A stretch of DNA of 56,412 nt from Muribaculaceae bacterium (GCA_017557625.1 JAFYYG010000044.1:1-56412); one strand, 5' to 3'; positions 1-8,669 are shown, counted from the first letter of the stretch. A program made the numbers and translations. Notes: generated by a model from the sequence alone, not told the origin.

Positions 1-60
1 CAAAATATATTCTTTGTTGGATTTGTTTAATTTTGTTGGATTTGTTTGATTTATTTCAGA
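1..60. repeat. Right half of a dispersed TTTGTTTGAT-ending repeat
   Basis: Two tandem TTGTTGGATTTGTTT units end in TTTGTTTGAT at 41-50. The same right-hand arm occurs at 32403-32446 and 34035-34072, where it pairs with an upstream inverted arm. If this copy has a left arm it lies outside the window. The intergenic stretch continues to 172 and includes a small GCCCT/AGGGC hairpin near 77-87. Confidence 0.6.
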
Positions 61-172
61 TTTGTAGGATTTCTGCCCTTCAGGGCACTCCACCTTGCTT
101 CATTGTGTTTCGTTATTTTCCCAAGAGCAGAACAAGGGCAAAATGACATTTAATTAACATAATTTATTAACA

Positions 173-511
173 ATGAAGCAACTAAGTTTACTATCCAAAA
201 CATTTGCACTGATGGTTGCATTGGTGGCGATGGCGCTTCCCGCGCATGCCGACCGCGTAGTCAATCAGCTGCAATTTGGTAAGCAGACCATCGAAGTTGC
301 TGCCGACGAGGTGATTACCTTCTATGACATGAACGGTTATCAAGGCATCTCGTCATCAAGCAGCAACAACTCGCAGTCGCTCACAGTGTTCAAGCCCGCC
401 GAAGGAATGGCTATCCAGCTCACCTTCCAGAGACTTGACGTGCGAAACGACGGCACAAACTGGCCTGCCTACGTGAACGTTTATGCTCGACGACTTCAAC
501 TGCGAACGTGA
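173..511 (+). CDS. N-terminal half of a frameshifted secreted protein
   Basis: Starts at ATG 173 with a clear signal peptide (hydrophobic core LMVALVAMALP, cleavage near AHA-D). The next 80 residues look like beta-rich, CUB-like material: ITFYDMNGYQG, a serine-rich loop, then a strand LTFQRLDV leading to VNVY. The frame then runs into 12 out-of-register residues and stops. The sequence that should follow VNVY (DDFNCERD) is in another frame from about 483. I read 173-965 as one gene of roughly 260 residues broken by a single-base change near 485. The full product would be exported and would carry the C-terminal module seen on three other proteins here. It could be a recent pseudogene or a base-calling error; function unknown. 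Confidence 0.7.
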   Translation: MKQLSLLSKTFALMVALVAMALPAHADRVVNQLQFGKQTIEVAADEVITFYDMNGYQGISSSSSNNSQSLTVFKPAEGMAIQLTFQRLDVRNDGTNWPAYVNVYARRLQLRT

Positions 512-965
512 CCTTATTGAGGAGCAGATTCTCTACTATCAGGAGGGTAATTGGGCACTAGACCTGAAGAACATCTTCACTATTGTAGAAGACGGCTCCA
601 CCGTAACTTACACTCTTGAAGACCTGGGCGAAGCAACTTTGCGCGACATCGAGAGCGACGGCATAGATCTATCAATCGATGAGAACGGCATGCTCATCAT
701 CGATGCCAAGACCGACAAGAGCGGCCGTGCCATGATTGTTGGTGCCACCCAGAAGGGCAAGAGTCAGTATGCTAAACTTACCATCTATGTTGACAATACC
801 ACCGGCATCCAAGGCATTGCTGTTGAAAACGGCAAGACAGTAGAGAGCCGTCAGTATGTCAACGTGGCTGGACAGGTGAGCGACCGTCCATTCCGTGGTA
901 TGAACATTATCGTGACACGCTACACCGACGGCACTACTAGTTCGGTGAAAGCAATAGTCAAATAA
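483..965 (+). CDS. C-terminal half of the frameshifted secreted protein, with T9SS-like tail module
   Basis: This frame continues the protein begun at 173; the ATG at 483 is probably just an in-frame methionine created by the frameshift. Residues 20-105 are acidic, beta-rich and unassigned. The last 50 residues form a module with QYVNVAGQ, a short turn, then GMNIIVTRYTDG and a basic end (KAIVK). The same module ends the proteins at 20350, 24094 and 51381, and resembles a type A sorting domain of the type IX secretion system. No signal peptide is present in this half, which supports it not being an independent gene. A strong terminator follows at 1022. Confidence 0.7.
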   Translation: MLDDFNCERDLIEEQILYYQEGNWALDLKNIFTIVEDGSTVTYTLEDLGEATLRDIESDGIDLSIDENGMLIIDAKTDKSGRAMIVGATQKGKSQYAKLTIYVDNTTGIQGIAVENGKTVESRQYVNVAGQVSDRPFRGMNIIVTRYTDGTTSSVKAIVK

Positions 966-1021
966 TGATACCAACATTAATCTGAAGTCTCAGATTACAT
1001 TTATTTATATAGTAACACTAG

Positions 1022-1060
1022 AAGCCGCCTCGACGTGATGCCGAGGCGGCTTTGCCTTTT
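1022..1060 (+). terminator. Intrinsic terminator
   Basis: AGCCGCCTCG and CGAGGCGGCT pair in a 10-bp GC-rich stem with a 9-base loop, followed by a T-rich tract. It ends the 173-965 transcript and lies just past the convergent priA stop. Confidence 0.85.
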
Positions 1061-1087
1061 ACTAAAGTTAACCCCTGTGTATAAGAA

Positions 1088-3553
1088 TCAAGAGGGGTCC
1101 ACGTCGAAATATAGTCGTGTGGAGCGCATGCGGCTGTCGGCGGCAAGGAGTTGCTCGTAGAGGTCACGGAGGATTTTCTTCACCTTAACCATCGAGGCGG
1201 CGAGTTCCATCTTGAGGACTATCTGGCGGATGTAGAAAGTCTGCACCTTTGCCACCATTGGCGCTTCGGGACCGAGCACACGTTTGCCGAATACCTGCCT
1301 GAGCAGGTTGCTGTATCGCACAGCCATCTCCACCACCACGTCGTCCTGCTTGTGCTTGAGGTAGATGTTGATGATTTTTGTGAACGGCGGGTATCCAAAC
1401 TGCTGACGCTCAGCAATCTCTTGGTTGTAGAATCCTTTGTAGTCGTGCTTCACTACCCGCTCAATTACGGGATGAGAAGGGTTGCTGGTTTGTATTATCA
1501 CCTTGCCCTGCTTGTTCTTGCGCCCGGCACGCCCCGCCACCTGCTCTAGCATATTGAACGCCCGCTCGTGGCTACGGAAGTCGGGGAAGTGAATCATGGT
1601 GTCGGCATTCAGGATTCCTACGATGCTCACCGCGTCGAAGTCCAGACCCTTGGTCACCATCTGCGTGCCAACGAGGATATTTGTCTTGTGCTGCGAGAAC
1701 TCGTCAATGATGCGGTCGTAGCTGTTTTTGCTGCGAGTGGTGTCGAGGTCCATGCGCGAGATTTTCTCGCTGGGGAACACGGTGTCAATCTCCTCCTCGA
1801 TGCGCTCGGTGCCGTAGCCCACTATCTCAATACTCGGGTGGCCACACGCAGGGCATACGGTGGGCAGCGTGATGGTGTGGCCGCAATAGTGGCATGTGAG
1901 AGTCTCCACACGGCGGTGGTAGGTGAGCGACACATCGCAATTCACGCAGGTCGGCACCCATGCACACTGCTTACAGCGCACCATCGGGGCATAGCCGCGA
2001 CGATTCTGGAAGAGAATTACCTGCTCGTTGTTCTCCAACGCCTTGTGGCACTCGCCCACAAGCTCGAGGGAGAACATACCGTTCATCTCATGCTTCTTCC
2101 ACGCCTTCTTGAGGTCGATGAGCTGCACCTGCGGCATCTCGATGTCCTCGTAACGTGTGGTGAGCTCCACAAGTCCGTAGCGACCATTCAGGGCTTTGTA
2201 GTAGGTGTCGATGGCAGGTGTGGCCGAACCCAGCACCGTCTTGGCGCCGTGCATGTGCGCCAGCATGATGGCGGTGTCGCGCCCGTTGTAGCGAGGTGCG
2301 GGGTCCTGCTGTTTGTAGCTGGTGTCGTGCTCCTCGTCGATAATCACAAGGCCCAAGTTGCTGTAAGGCAGGAACACACTCGAGCGCACGCCAATTATCA
2401 CGCACGGCTCGCTCGAAGTGAGCAGTTTCTTCCAGATATCAACACGCTCGTTGTCGCTGAACTTACTATGATAAATGAGCAGACGCTCGCCAAACACCCG
2501 CCTCAACCGCTGCGTAAGCTGGGTGGTGAGGGCGATTTCGGGCACCAAATATAGCACCTGCTTACCCAGCGACAGGGCATCATTGATGAGGTGCATATAG
2601 ATTGACGTCTTGCCGCTCGATGTCACGCCGTGCAGCAGCGTTATGTCTTTCTCTTTGAAGGAGTTGTGAATACTATTATATGCCGTTTTCTGCACCTCGG
2701 TGAGCGTGGGCAGTTCCACCACTCCTCTGCCCATTGATTCAAATCGGTTTATCTCGCGCTTGTAAATCTCAAAAAGTCCGTTTTTGCGGGCCGCGGCAAG
2801 CACTGGTTGGGTGCATCTCGAGCGTTGAAGTAGCGCCTCCTGAGTGACCTCTTTAACAGGTTTGCTTCGTTGCATCCAGTGCGACAGGTCAAGGTAAGCC
2901 AGCAGCAGTTGCTCCTGCTTCTTGGCACGGCTCACACGGTCGAAAAAGCCGTGCAGCCCCTGCTCATCGTTGCGCTCAATGGTCAGCCGCACACAGGTCT
3001 CGGTCTTTGGGCGGTAGTTGTCCATCACACGCTCCGCCACATGCACCGCGCCCTTGTCAAGCAGGCGGCTCACGATGCTTTCCACATTCTTGAAGCCGGT
3101 GGCGTTGGTGAGTTCGGTAATCTGCACCTTTCCACGCTGGTTGGTGAAGTCGAGAATCACCTTCTCACGGTCGTTGAGTTCGCCTGGCGTCTCCTCCTCA
3201 TAGTCGGGATTAGGACTGATAAACGTCTCACTCTCAACCTTCAAGCCGCTCGGTACGGCAGCCTTATAGACCTCGCCCACAGTACACAGGTAATAGTCGG
3301 CTATCCACTGCCAGAACTTGAGCTGAGGATGCCGCAACACTGGCCCCTCGTCGAGCAAGGCGAGGATTTCTTTCACCTTATAGCCCTGTGGCTCGATGTC
3401 GTGAGTCATCACCACAATAGCTGTGTAGTACTTCTTGCGCCCAAAGGGTACCAGCACACGAAATCCTGCCCCAACAGTCATCGACTCGGGGATGCGGTAG
3501 GTGTAAGTGCCCTGCACCGCCAGTGGCAATACTACTTCAGCAAAATGAGACAT
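1088..3553 (-). CDS. priA: Primosomal protein N' (replication restart helicase PriA)
   Basis: 821 residues, a little longer than E. coli PriA (about 730). PriA binds abandoned replication forks, unwinds DNA 3' to 5' and reloads the replicative helicase. The N-terminal DNA-binding region (about 1-105) is followed by a superfamily 2 helicase with Walker A HGVTSSGKT (about 305-313) and Walker B DEEH (about 405). Zinc-binding cysteine pairs typical of PriA (CKQC, CVNC, CHYC, CPAC) lie at about 520-570, and a helicase motif VI-like VAGRAGR follows. The start ATG at 3553 gives the expected SHFAEVVLPLAV opening. Upstream is a microrepeat block rather than a recognisable promoter. It is convergent with the frameshifted gene to its left. 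Confidence 0.95.
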   Translation of the reverse strand: MSHFAEVVLPLAVQGTYTYRIPESMTVGAGFRVLVPFGRKKYYTAIVVMTHDIEPQGYKVKEILALLDEGPVLRHPQLKFWQWIADYYLCTVGEVYKAAVPSGLKVESETFISPNPDYEEETPGELNDREKVILDFTNQRGKVQITELTNATGFKNVESIVSRLLDKGAVHVAERVMDNYRPKTETCVRLTIERNDEQGLHGFFDRVSRAKKQEQLLLAYLDLSHWMQRSKPVKEVTQEALLQRSRCTQPVLAAARKNGLFEIYKREINRFESMGRGVVELPTLTEVQKTAYNSIHNSFKEKDITLLHGVTSSGKTSIYMHLINDALSLGKQVLYLVPEIALTTQLTQRLRRVFGERLLIYHSKFSDNERVDIWKKLLTSSEPCVIIGVRSSVFLPYSNLGLVIIDEEHDTSYKQQDPAPRYNGRDTAIMLAHMHGAKTVLGSATPAIDTYYKALNGRYGLVELTTRYEDIEMPQVQLIDLKKAWKKHEMNGMFSLELVGECHKALENNEQVILFQNRRGYAPMVRCKQCAWVPTCVNCDVSLTYHRRVETLTCHYCGHTITLPTVCPACGHPSIEIVGYGTERIEEEIDTVFPSEKISRMDLDTTRSKNSYDRIIDEFSQHKTNILVGTQMVTKGLDFDAVSIVGILNADTMIHFPDFRSHERAFNMLEQVAGRAGRKNKQGKVIIQTSNPSHPVIERVVKHDYKGFYNQEIAERQQFGYPPFTKIINIYLKHKQDDVVVEMAVRYSNLLRQVFGKRVLGPEAPMVAKVQTFYIRQIVLKMELAASMVKVKKILRDLYEQLLAADSRMRSTRLYFDVDPS

Positions 3554-3559
3554 CTTTTT

Positions 3560-3622
3560 AGTTATCAGTTATGAGTTATGAGTTATCAGTTATCAGTTGT
3601 GAGTTATCAGTTGTCAGTTGTG
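3560..3622. repeat. GTTATCAG/TTATGAG microrepeat block
   Basis: About eight imperfect tandem copies of AGTTATCA/GAGTTATG/AGTTGTCA occupy the short gap between the priA start and the pseudogene. The units are too short and too close to be CRISPR. Confidence 0.75.
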
Positions 3623-3625
3623 TAG

Positions 3626-3645
3626 GGACAAGGCCTGTCTTGTCC
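3626..3645. repeat. Small GGACAAG hairpin
   Basis: GGACAAG and CTTGTCC pair around a GCCTGT loop, followed by GTTTTTG. It may be part of the same dispersed repeat as the adjacent microrepeats, or a weak terminator on the plus strand. Confidence 0.4.
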
Positions 3646-3687
3646 GTTTTTGTCAGTCGTGAATTATCAGTTACGATAAACGAACCA

Positions 3688-4013
3688 TTAACTATCAGCC
3701 ACCTTCCAATCCTTGATGGTGCGTGTTTCAGGGTCAACTGTCACCCCGACTTTTACCTTGCGGCGAGTGTCGTTCCAGTAAGGAATGAGGTAGTTCTTCT
3801 CATCAATTTGGGCCAATGCATCATCAACAGTGGCGGTCGAGGGGTGGAGCACAGCAGAGACTTGCCGAACCGCCTGGGGCGGCTTAGGAATAACGCATTG
3901 CCATAATTGTTTGCTAGGTCATAGACATACTCGGTCTTATCGACATATACAAAACCATCTTTAATAATGCTCTCAAAGTCCTGCACTCCTACAGGAAAAC
4001 GACGTCGTACCAT
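3688..4013 (-). pseudogene. Internally deleted AAA-ATPase-like / PD-(D/E)XK nuclease family gene
   Basis: From the ATG at 4013 the first 50 codons match the start of the large AAA-ATPase-like family of Bacteroidota: GVQDFESIIKDG, YVDKTEYVYDLA, then FLSRPRRFGKSLL, which is the ATP-binding loop of that family. Homology then ends. In a different minus-strand frame, between about 3830 and 3688, the family's C-terminal end appears: ALAQIDEKNYLIPYW, VKVGVTVD and TIKDWKV before a TAA at 3688. Family members are about 500-580 residues, so roughly 1.2-1.4 kb is missing between the two pieces and the join is out of frame. A -33/-7 promoter is still present upstream. The gene is dead; family assignment is from the motifs. 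Confidence 0.8.
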
Positions 4014-4046
4014 AACTAATTAACGTGTTTTGATTATTTTATGCCA

Positions 4047-4078
4047 CAAAGATACTAAAACAAAAAACTAAAAGCAAA
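4047..4078 (-). promoter_or_regulatory. Bacteroidota -33/-7 promoter of the pseudogene
   Basis: On the minus strand TTTG (4075-4078), 20 bases, then TATCTTTG (4047-4054), which fits the Bacteroidota primary sigma consensus. It faces the pseudogene start at 4013. Confidence 0.6.
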
Positions 4079-4296
4079 TATTTTTTTCATCATAACCTCT
4101 AAACTACCTCAATTCTCAAGATTGATTTAAGTTTTATTGTTACAACGCATATACTGGTGTCTTCGCTAATAGCTTTACAAGCCGCTCAAAACAAATTCTG
4201 TTTTGACATAAATTCTAATGACCGATTTGGGGTTAAGATTTCAAGCCGCCATAAATTTTTTAAGTCTCAACATTATATTAATAGTAAAATAATCAT

Positions 4297-4304
4297 TATC
4301 TTTG
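4297..4304 (+). promoter_or_regulatory. -7 element of the kinase-TonB gene
   Basis: TATCTTTG fits TAnnTTTG and lies 24 bases before the ATG, so the leader is very short. No clear -33 TTTG is visible. Confidence 0.5.
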
Positions 4305-4327
4305 TGGTTTGAAAATTTTGATGTGTT

Positions 4328-6127
4328 ATGACAATCGAGAAACAATATGAATATGTTCTGCCTGTAGGGTATGTGCTCAAGGGTGGGGCAAGTGACTATG
4401 TGATAGAGAAAGTACTCGGCAAGGGTGGGTTTGGTATTACCTACAAGGTGAAAGGGCGCATCCTTTACCAGAACATCCATGTTGACGTGCATTTTGCCGT
4501 GAAGGAGTATTTCCCCGACAACTGCTGGCGCGACAGCGATAAAACCACGCTCTTGGCACCACCCACCAAGCAGCAAGAGATCTATGATGGACTGCAAGAC
4601 TTCATCAACGAGGGCCAACGACTGCAACAAGTGTGCAAGCTCAACCCAAATATCGTGAACGTGAACGAGGTGTTTGAGGCCAATGGCACCGCCTACTACG
4701 TGCTTGAGTACCTGGAAGGTGGCTCTTTGACCGAAAAAGTGCGCAACAGCGCTGCCAAGTGCCTGACCGAAGAGCAGATGATAGAGGTCATGATGCCCGT
4801 GGGACGAGCAGTGCAATGTTTGCACGACAACCACATGCTGCACCTAGACATCAAGCCCGACAATATTGTGATGCGCCGCGACGATAGCGACGGCACCGAA
4901 GAGCCAGTGCTCATCGACTTTGGCATTGCCGTACACTTTGGCGGCGACGGCACACCCACTAGCAAGACACCATCGTTAGGCATAAGCCCGGGCTTCTCGC
5001 CTATAGAGCAATACACTCAAGTGAAGAATTTTGACCCTCGATTTGATGTGTATGCTTTCAGTGCCACTTGCCTTTACTTGCTCACCGGCAAGGCTCCTGT
5101 TGAAGCACTGAACATACCTACTGGCTTTGTGCGGAGCGTGATTCCCTCTAACGTGAGCGAGCGCGTGGCCGCTGCCATAGAGTGCGGCATGAGCAAAGAA
5201 AAGTCGCAGCGTACCGCCTCAATCTCCGAGTTGCTCGAGAGCTTTAAGCCAATCTCTCATTCTGTGCCTCCTGAACCAGCAGTTACCCCTCCATCTGTTG
5301 TGCCCCCACCCGTCACCCTTGAGCAGGAATATATGGAAGAAGAGCCTGACAATGGTTATGTCTATGACGAGGAACTAGAGGATGGCGGCAAGAAGAAAAT
5401 GCTGTGGACCATTATCGGCGCACTGTTAGGCTTGGCGCTCTTGGCAGGTATCGTGTTCTGGGCTGTCAAAGGCTGCTCATCGGGAAACGACAAGTCTAAA
5501 TCCGATGCTGAAGACGCATCTGTTGAAGAAGTTAACAGCAATGTGGGTGGATATTACGATGAAACAGACGACAATTACACTGCAGATACCAGTTCCATGA
5601 CAATAAGCACCGAGAATCTTGTCGATGAGAAGGCCGAAGATAAAGCTCCAAGCAAGGATGTCGTCCAAAATCAGCAACCCAATGACAACAAGAGGGCAAA
5701 AGATAATAATGACAATAGCTCAACAGAAACCTACAACAAAGACCAAAGTTCCGCTGCGCAACCATCAACAACAAATAAGCAACCATCTAAAACAGATAAT
5801 GAGGTATACAAAAGTGCTGCACAACCACCCCAATTCCCTGGTGGCACTAGTGGGTTGATGAACTTCTTAAGTCAGAACATTCAATATCCACAAACCGCTC
5901 AAGACAATGGCATTCAGGGTAAGGTAGTTGTTCAATTCGTCGTGGAGAAAAACGGTAAGGTAGGAGAAGTGGTTGTGGTACGCGGCGTTGACAAAGACCT
6001 CGACAAAGAGGCAGTGCGATTGTGCAAAATGCTGCCATCATTCACACCAGGCCGCAATAGTAACGGCGATCCAATAAGAGTGTGGTACACGCTACCTGTA
6101 ACTTTCAAACTGCAAGGTGCAAAATAG
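4328..6127 (+). CDS. Membrane Ser/Thr protein kinase fused to a TonB C-terminal domain
   Basis: 599 residues in three parts. Residues 20-310 are a Hanks-type kinase that looks active: glycine loop GKGGFG (31-36), the ATP-binding lysine in FAVKEYFP (about 59), catalytic loop HLDIKPDN (about 172-179) and LIDFG (about 196-200). A charged linker leads to one membrane helix (about 358-381, LWTIIGALLGLALLAGIVFW). The periplasmic part has a 115-residue N/D/S/K-rich linker and then a complete TonB C-terminal domain (about 498-598): PQFPGG, NIQYP, GIQGKVVVQFVVEKNGKVG, SFTPGR and LPVTF. The membrane helix lacks the histidine that TonB uses with ExbB/ExbD, so classical energy coupling is doubtful. It may instead sense or tether an outer-membrane receptor or regulate it through phosphorylation (inference). 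It ends 2 bases from the convergent ABC-F gene. Confidence 0.9.
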   Translation: MTIEKQYEYVLPVGYVLKGGASDYVIEKVLGKGGFGITYKVKGRILYQNIHVDVHFAVKEYFPDNCWRDSDKTTLLAPPTKQQEIYDGLQDFINEGQRLQQVCKLNPNIVNVNEVFEANGTAYYVLEYLEGGSLTEKVRNSAAKCLTEEQMIEVMMPVGRAVQCLHDNHMLHLDIKPDNIVMRRDDSDGTEEPVLIDFGIAVHFGGDGTPTSKTPSLGISPGFSPIEQYTQVKNFDPRFDVYAFSATCLYLLTGKAPVEALNIPTGFVRSVIPSNVSERVAAAIECGMSKEKSQRTASISELLESFKPISHSVPPEPAVTPPSVVPPPVTLEQEYMEEEPDNGYVYDEELEDGGKKKMLWTIIGALLGLALLAGIVFWAVKGCSSGNDKSKSDAEDASVEEVNSNVGGYYDETDDNYTADTSSMTISTENLVDEKAEDKAPSKDVVQNQQPNDNKRAKDNNDNSSTETYNKDQSSAAQPSTTNKQPSKTDNEVYKSAAQPPQFPGGTSGLMNFLSQNIQYPQTAQDNGIQGKVVVQFVVEKNGKVGEVVVVRGVDKDLDKEAVRLCKMLPSFTPGRNSNGDPIRVWYTLPVTFKLQGAK

Positions 6128-6129
6128 TT

Positions 6130-8001
6130 TCACTCCTTCTCGCTCAATACCAACCAGCGCATCTCTTTTTCTTCGAGGAGTTGCTGAAGCTCGTTGTAAC
6201 GGGCGCTTTTGATGTCCATGTCGGTGATGACCTCGCCACTGGCGAAGAGGGTGTCGAGCTGTTGTTTCTCGGCAGTTAGCTGCTCTATTTCGGCGGTCAA
6301 AGTCTCAAACTCTTTGCGTTCTTTAAAAGAGAGTTTGCGTGAGTTGTCGCGCACGTTATATTGCACCTTCTCCTTGGGCTTGGCTGCCGCGCGAGCAGCC
6401 TCGGCATCGAGGCGGTCGTGGTAGTCTTTCCACGCCCTGTACTCGCTGTAGTTGCCTGGGAAATCTTTAACAACTCCGTCACCCATGAAGACGAAGGTGT
6501 GGTCAACAGTGCGATCCATAAAGAAGCGGTCGTGGCTCACGATTATCACACAACCGTTGAACTTCGACAGGTAATCCTCCAAAATTTCGAGCGTGGAGAT
6601 GTCGAGGTCGTTGGTCGGCTCGTCTAGGATGAGGAAATTGGGCTTGCTCATCAGCACCATCGCTAAGTAGAGTCGGCGCTTTTCGCCGCCGCTAAGGTTT
6701 CCGATATACTTCTGCTGCTCGTTGTTGTTGAAAAGGAACATGTTGAGAAACTGCGCGGCAGTATATTGCGTCTTCTCGTCGAAATAGATATACTCGGCGA
6801 TGTCGCGCACCGCGTCAATCACTGTCTTGCTATCATCGAGGTTCATACCTTCCTGACTGTAGTAGCCGAAACGCACCGTCTTGCCAATCTCGAAGCTGCC
6901 GCTGTCGCAGGGCACCTCGCCGAGCAGGAGTTTGATGAAGGTGGATTTCCCCACGCCGTTGTCCCCCACTATGCCAAGCTTCTCATAACGCGCGAAGGTG
7001 TATTCAAAGTCCTTGAGTATCACCTTGTCGCCAAAAGCCTTGCTCACCTGATGAGCGGTGAAAATCTTCTTGCCGATATAGGCGGAGTTCACGTTGAGGC
7101 GCACATCGCCACGGTCGCGGTAGCCGCGGGCACGCTCCTGGAGGTCGTAAAAAGCATCGATGCGGTATTGCGCCTTGTGCTGGCGCGCCTGTGGCTGGCG
7201 GCGCATCCATTCCAGCTCGGTGCGCAGCAGGTTGCGGGCCTTCTCAACCTGGGCGTTCTGCGCCTCGATGCGCTCGGCACGCTTCTCGAGATAGTAGTTG
7301 TAGCTACCGTCATAGGTGAAAATATCCTGATGGTCAAGCTCCATAATCTTGGTGCAGATGTTGTCGAGGAAATAGCGGTCGTGAGTAACCATGAGCAGCG
7401 TCATGGTGCTGCGCTTGAGGTAGTTCTCGAGCCATTCTATCATATCGATGTCGAGGTGGTTGGTAGGCTCGTCAAGGATGAGGAACTGCGGCTCGTCGAT
7501 GAGAATCTTGGCTAGCGCCACGCGTTTTACCTGACCGCCGCTCAGCTCTCCCACCGGTTGATGGAAGTCGTCAATCTTGAGCTGGGTGAGAATCTGCTTG
7601 AAACGCGCCTCATAGTCCCAGGCATGGCTGTTGTCCATCGCTTGAATGGCTTGTGTCATCGCCGTCGAGTCGCCGCTCGTTAGCGACCGCTCGTAGGCAC
7701 GCACCGCCCTCGATGCCTCGTCATCACCCTCGAGACACACCTCCAGCACCGTTTTTGCCGACTCAAACTCAGGACTTTGCGGCAGGTAGCCTATGCGCAG
7801 GTTGTTACGGTAGATGATAGATCCGTCACCGTCAGGACTCTCCACCCCTGCGAGCAGGTTGAGCAACGTGCTCTTGCCGGTGCCGTTCTTGGCAATCAGT
7901 CCCACCTTGTCGCCCTCGTCAAGCCCGAAGGAGATATCTGTGAACAACGGGTCGTAGCCATAGGATTTTGTCAAATTCTCAACTTGAAGTAATGCTGACA
8001 T
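6130..8001 (-). CDS. uup: ABC-F family ATPase (Uup-type)
   Basis: 623 residues with two ABC cassettes and no membrane segments, as in ABC-F proteins that act on the ribosome. The first cassette has Walker A AKNGTGKST (37-45) and signature LSGGQ; the second has GDNGVGKST (about 347-355) and signature LSGGEKRRLYL. Both have LILDEPTN Walker B motifs. The inter-domain linker is long and basic/aromatic. The C-terminal 85 residues are a charged coiled coil (SFKERKEFETLTAEIEQL), the feature that distinguishes Uup-type members from EttA. I cannot separate a Uup function from an antibiotic-resistance ABC-F by eye. It is tail to tail with the kinase gene, with no room for a terminator between them. Confidence 0.85.
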   Translation of the reverse strand: MSALLQVENLTKSYGYDPLFTDISFGLDEGDKVGLIAKNGTGKSTLLNLLAGVESPDGDGSIIYRNNLRIGYLPQSPEFESAKTVLEVCLEGDDEASRAVRAYERSLTSGDSTAMTQAIQAMDNSHAWDYEARFKQILTQLKIDDFHQPVGELSGGQVKRVALAKILIDEPQFLILDEPTNHLDIDMIEWLENYLKRSTMTLLMVTHDRYFLDNICTKIMELDHQDIFTYDGSYNYYLEKRAERIEAQNAQVEKARNLLRTELEWMRRQPQARQHKAQYRIDAFYDLQERARGYRDRGDVRLNVNSAYIGKKIFTAHQVSKAFGDKVILKDFEYTFARYEKLGIVGDNGVGKSTFIKLLLGEVPCDSGSFEIGKTVRFGYYSQEGMNLDDSKTVIDAVRDIAEYIYFDEKTQYTAAQFLNMFLFNNNEQQKYIGNLSGGEKRRLYLAMVLMSKPNFLILDEPTNDLDISTLEILEDYLSKFNGCVIIVSHDRFFMDRTVDHTFVFMGDGVVKDFPGNYSEYRAWKDYHDRLDAEAARAAAKPKEKVQYNVRDNSRKLSFKERKEFETLTAEIEQLTAEKQQLDTLFASGEVITDMDIKSARYNELQQLLEEKEMRWLVLSEKE

Positions 8002-8315
8002 ATATCAAAAATATTTTATTCAGAGTTGGTCATTATGATTATTTATGGGATGTTCTATGAATTGCTTGAGTCAGATTGGGATTGATTGTTGGGCTCGATA
8101 GAGCGGAGGCGGTATCCAGAGGGGAGCAGAACATCTCTCAACAATAGCGAGACATCGCTTTTGTTGTTCTGTTAATACCATTGAGGAGCATGGTGATTTT
8201 TTCGTGAGACGCTGCCTCACAAACTTCAAAACGATTGTGATAATGCTTTAATTTGCTTAGTTTACAATAATCGCAATCGGTATTTAGGTCGCAAGGCATC
8301 ACCTTGCAACAAGGA
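8002..8315. other. Intergenic region with one strong hairpin
   Basis: 314 bases between two minus-strand genes. The only structure I see is a near-perfect 12-bp stem, CAACAATAGCGA (8139-8150) against TCGCTTTTGTTG (8155-8166), with a GACA loop. On the minus strand, where it would terminate the SH3 gene, it lacks a T-run, so its role is unclear. Confidence 0.5.
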
Positions 8316-8669
8316 TTAGCGTCTTCTCTTTTTTGAACTTTTTTTGTTTTTGTTCTTTTTGGTGGTAGTTTTGCTGCCTTCGGGACGAATGTATTGCGTT
8401 GACACCCAGCCTTGGTCATATCCGCGGTCATGATAGGCGTTGACACGGGCATAGCCATTCTTGGTTGGCCCCACATACATCATCCTTGTGCCTTTATAAA
8501 GGAAGATTGGGCGGCCCTCTTTGGGACCAGAGTAGTAGGTGACAGGTTCATAACTCTTTCCTGGACCTATTCTGAGATACACGCTGTTACCCGTACACAC
8601 ATAGTAGGTCTGTGCATCCATCGTCACAAAGGCGAACAAAAGCAATGAAATAAAAAATAAACGTTTCAT
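8316..8669 (-). CDS. Small secreted SH3-domain protein
   Basis: 117 residues. It begins with a signal peptide (LFFISLLLFAFVTMDAQ, cut after DAQ). Residues 21-90 resemble a bacterial SH3 domain: SVYLRIGPGKSYEPV, an inner strand around FLYKGTRMMYVG, and a closing GWVSTQYI. The last 25 residues are almost all Lys, Arg, Ser and Thr, a highly basic tail that could bind cell wall, nucleic acid or acidic glycans. SH3 domains of this type usually bind peptidoglycan or proteins in the periplasm; no catalytic domain is attached. It has its own promoter, so is probably a single-gene unit. Confidence 0.75.
   Translation of the reverse strand: MKRLFFISLLLFAFVTMDAQTYYVCTGNSVYLRIGPGKSYEPVTYYSGPKEGRPIFLYKGTRMMYVGPTKNGYARVNAYHDRGYDQGWVSTQYIRPEGSKTTTKKNKNKKSSKKRRR

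Larger units (their letters stand above)
4014..4327. other. Divergent intergenic region
   Basis: 314 AT-rich bases between the pseudogene and the kinase gene. It carries a promoter for each side (minus strand at 4047-4078, plus strand at 4297-4304). I see no other conserved structure. Confidence 0.5.

Noticed and set aside
483-520. Programmed ribosomal frameshift
   Set aside because: No slippery heptamer or downstream pseudoknot is visible at the frame junction.
1568-2554. Open frame of 328 codons antisense to priA
   Set aside because: Shadow of the helicase domain; no start context or domain.
3560-3622. Possible CRISPR-like array
   Set aside because: Units are 7-9 bases, directly abutting, with no spacers and no cas genes.
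8138-8476. Minus-strand frame of 112 codons with several cysteines
   Set aside because: Its first half overlaps the real SH3-domain gene in another frame; the rest shows a cysteine cluster but no family I can name, and no promoter.
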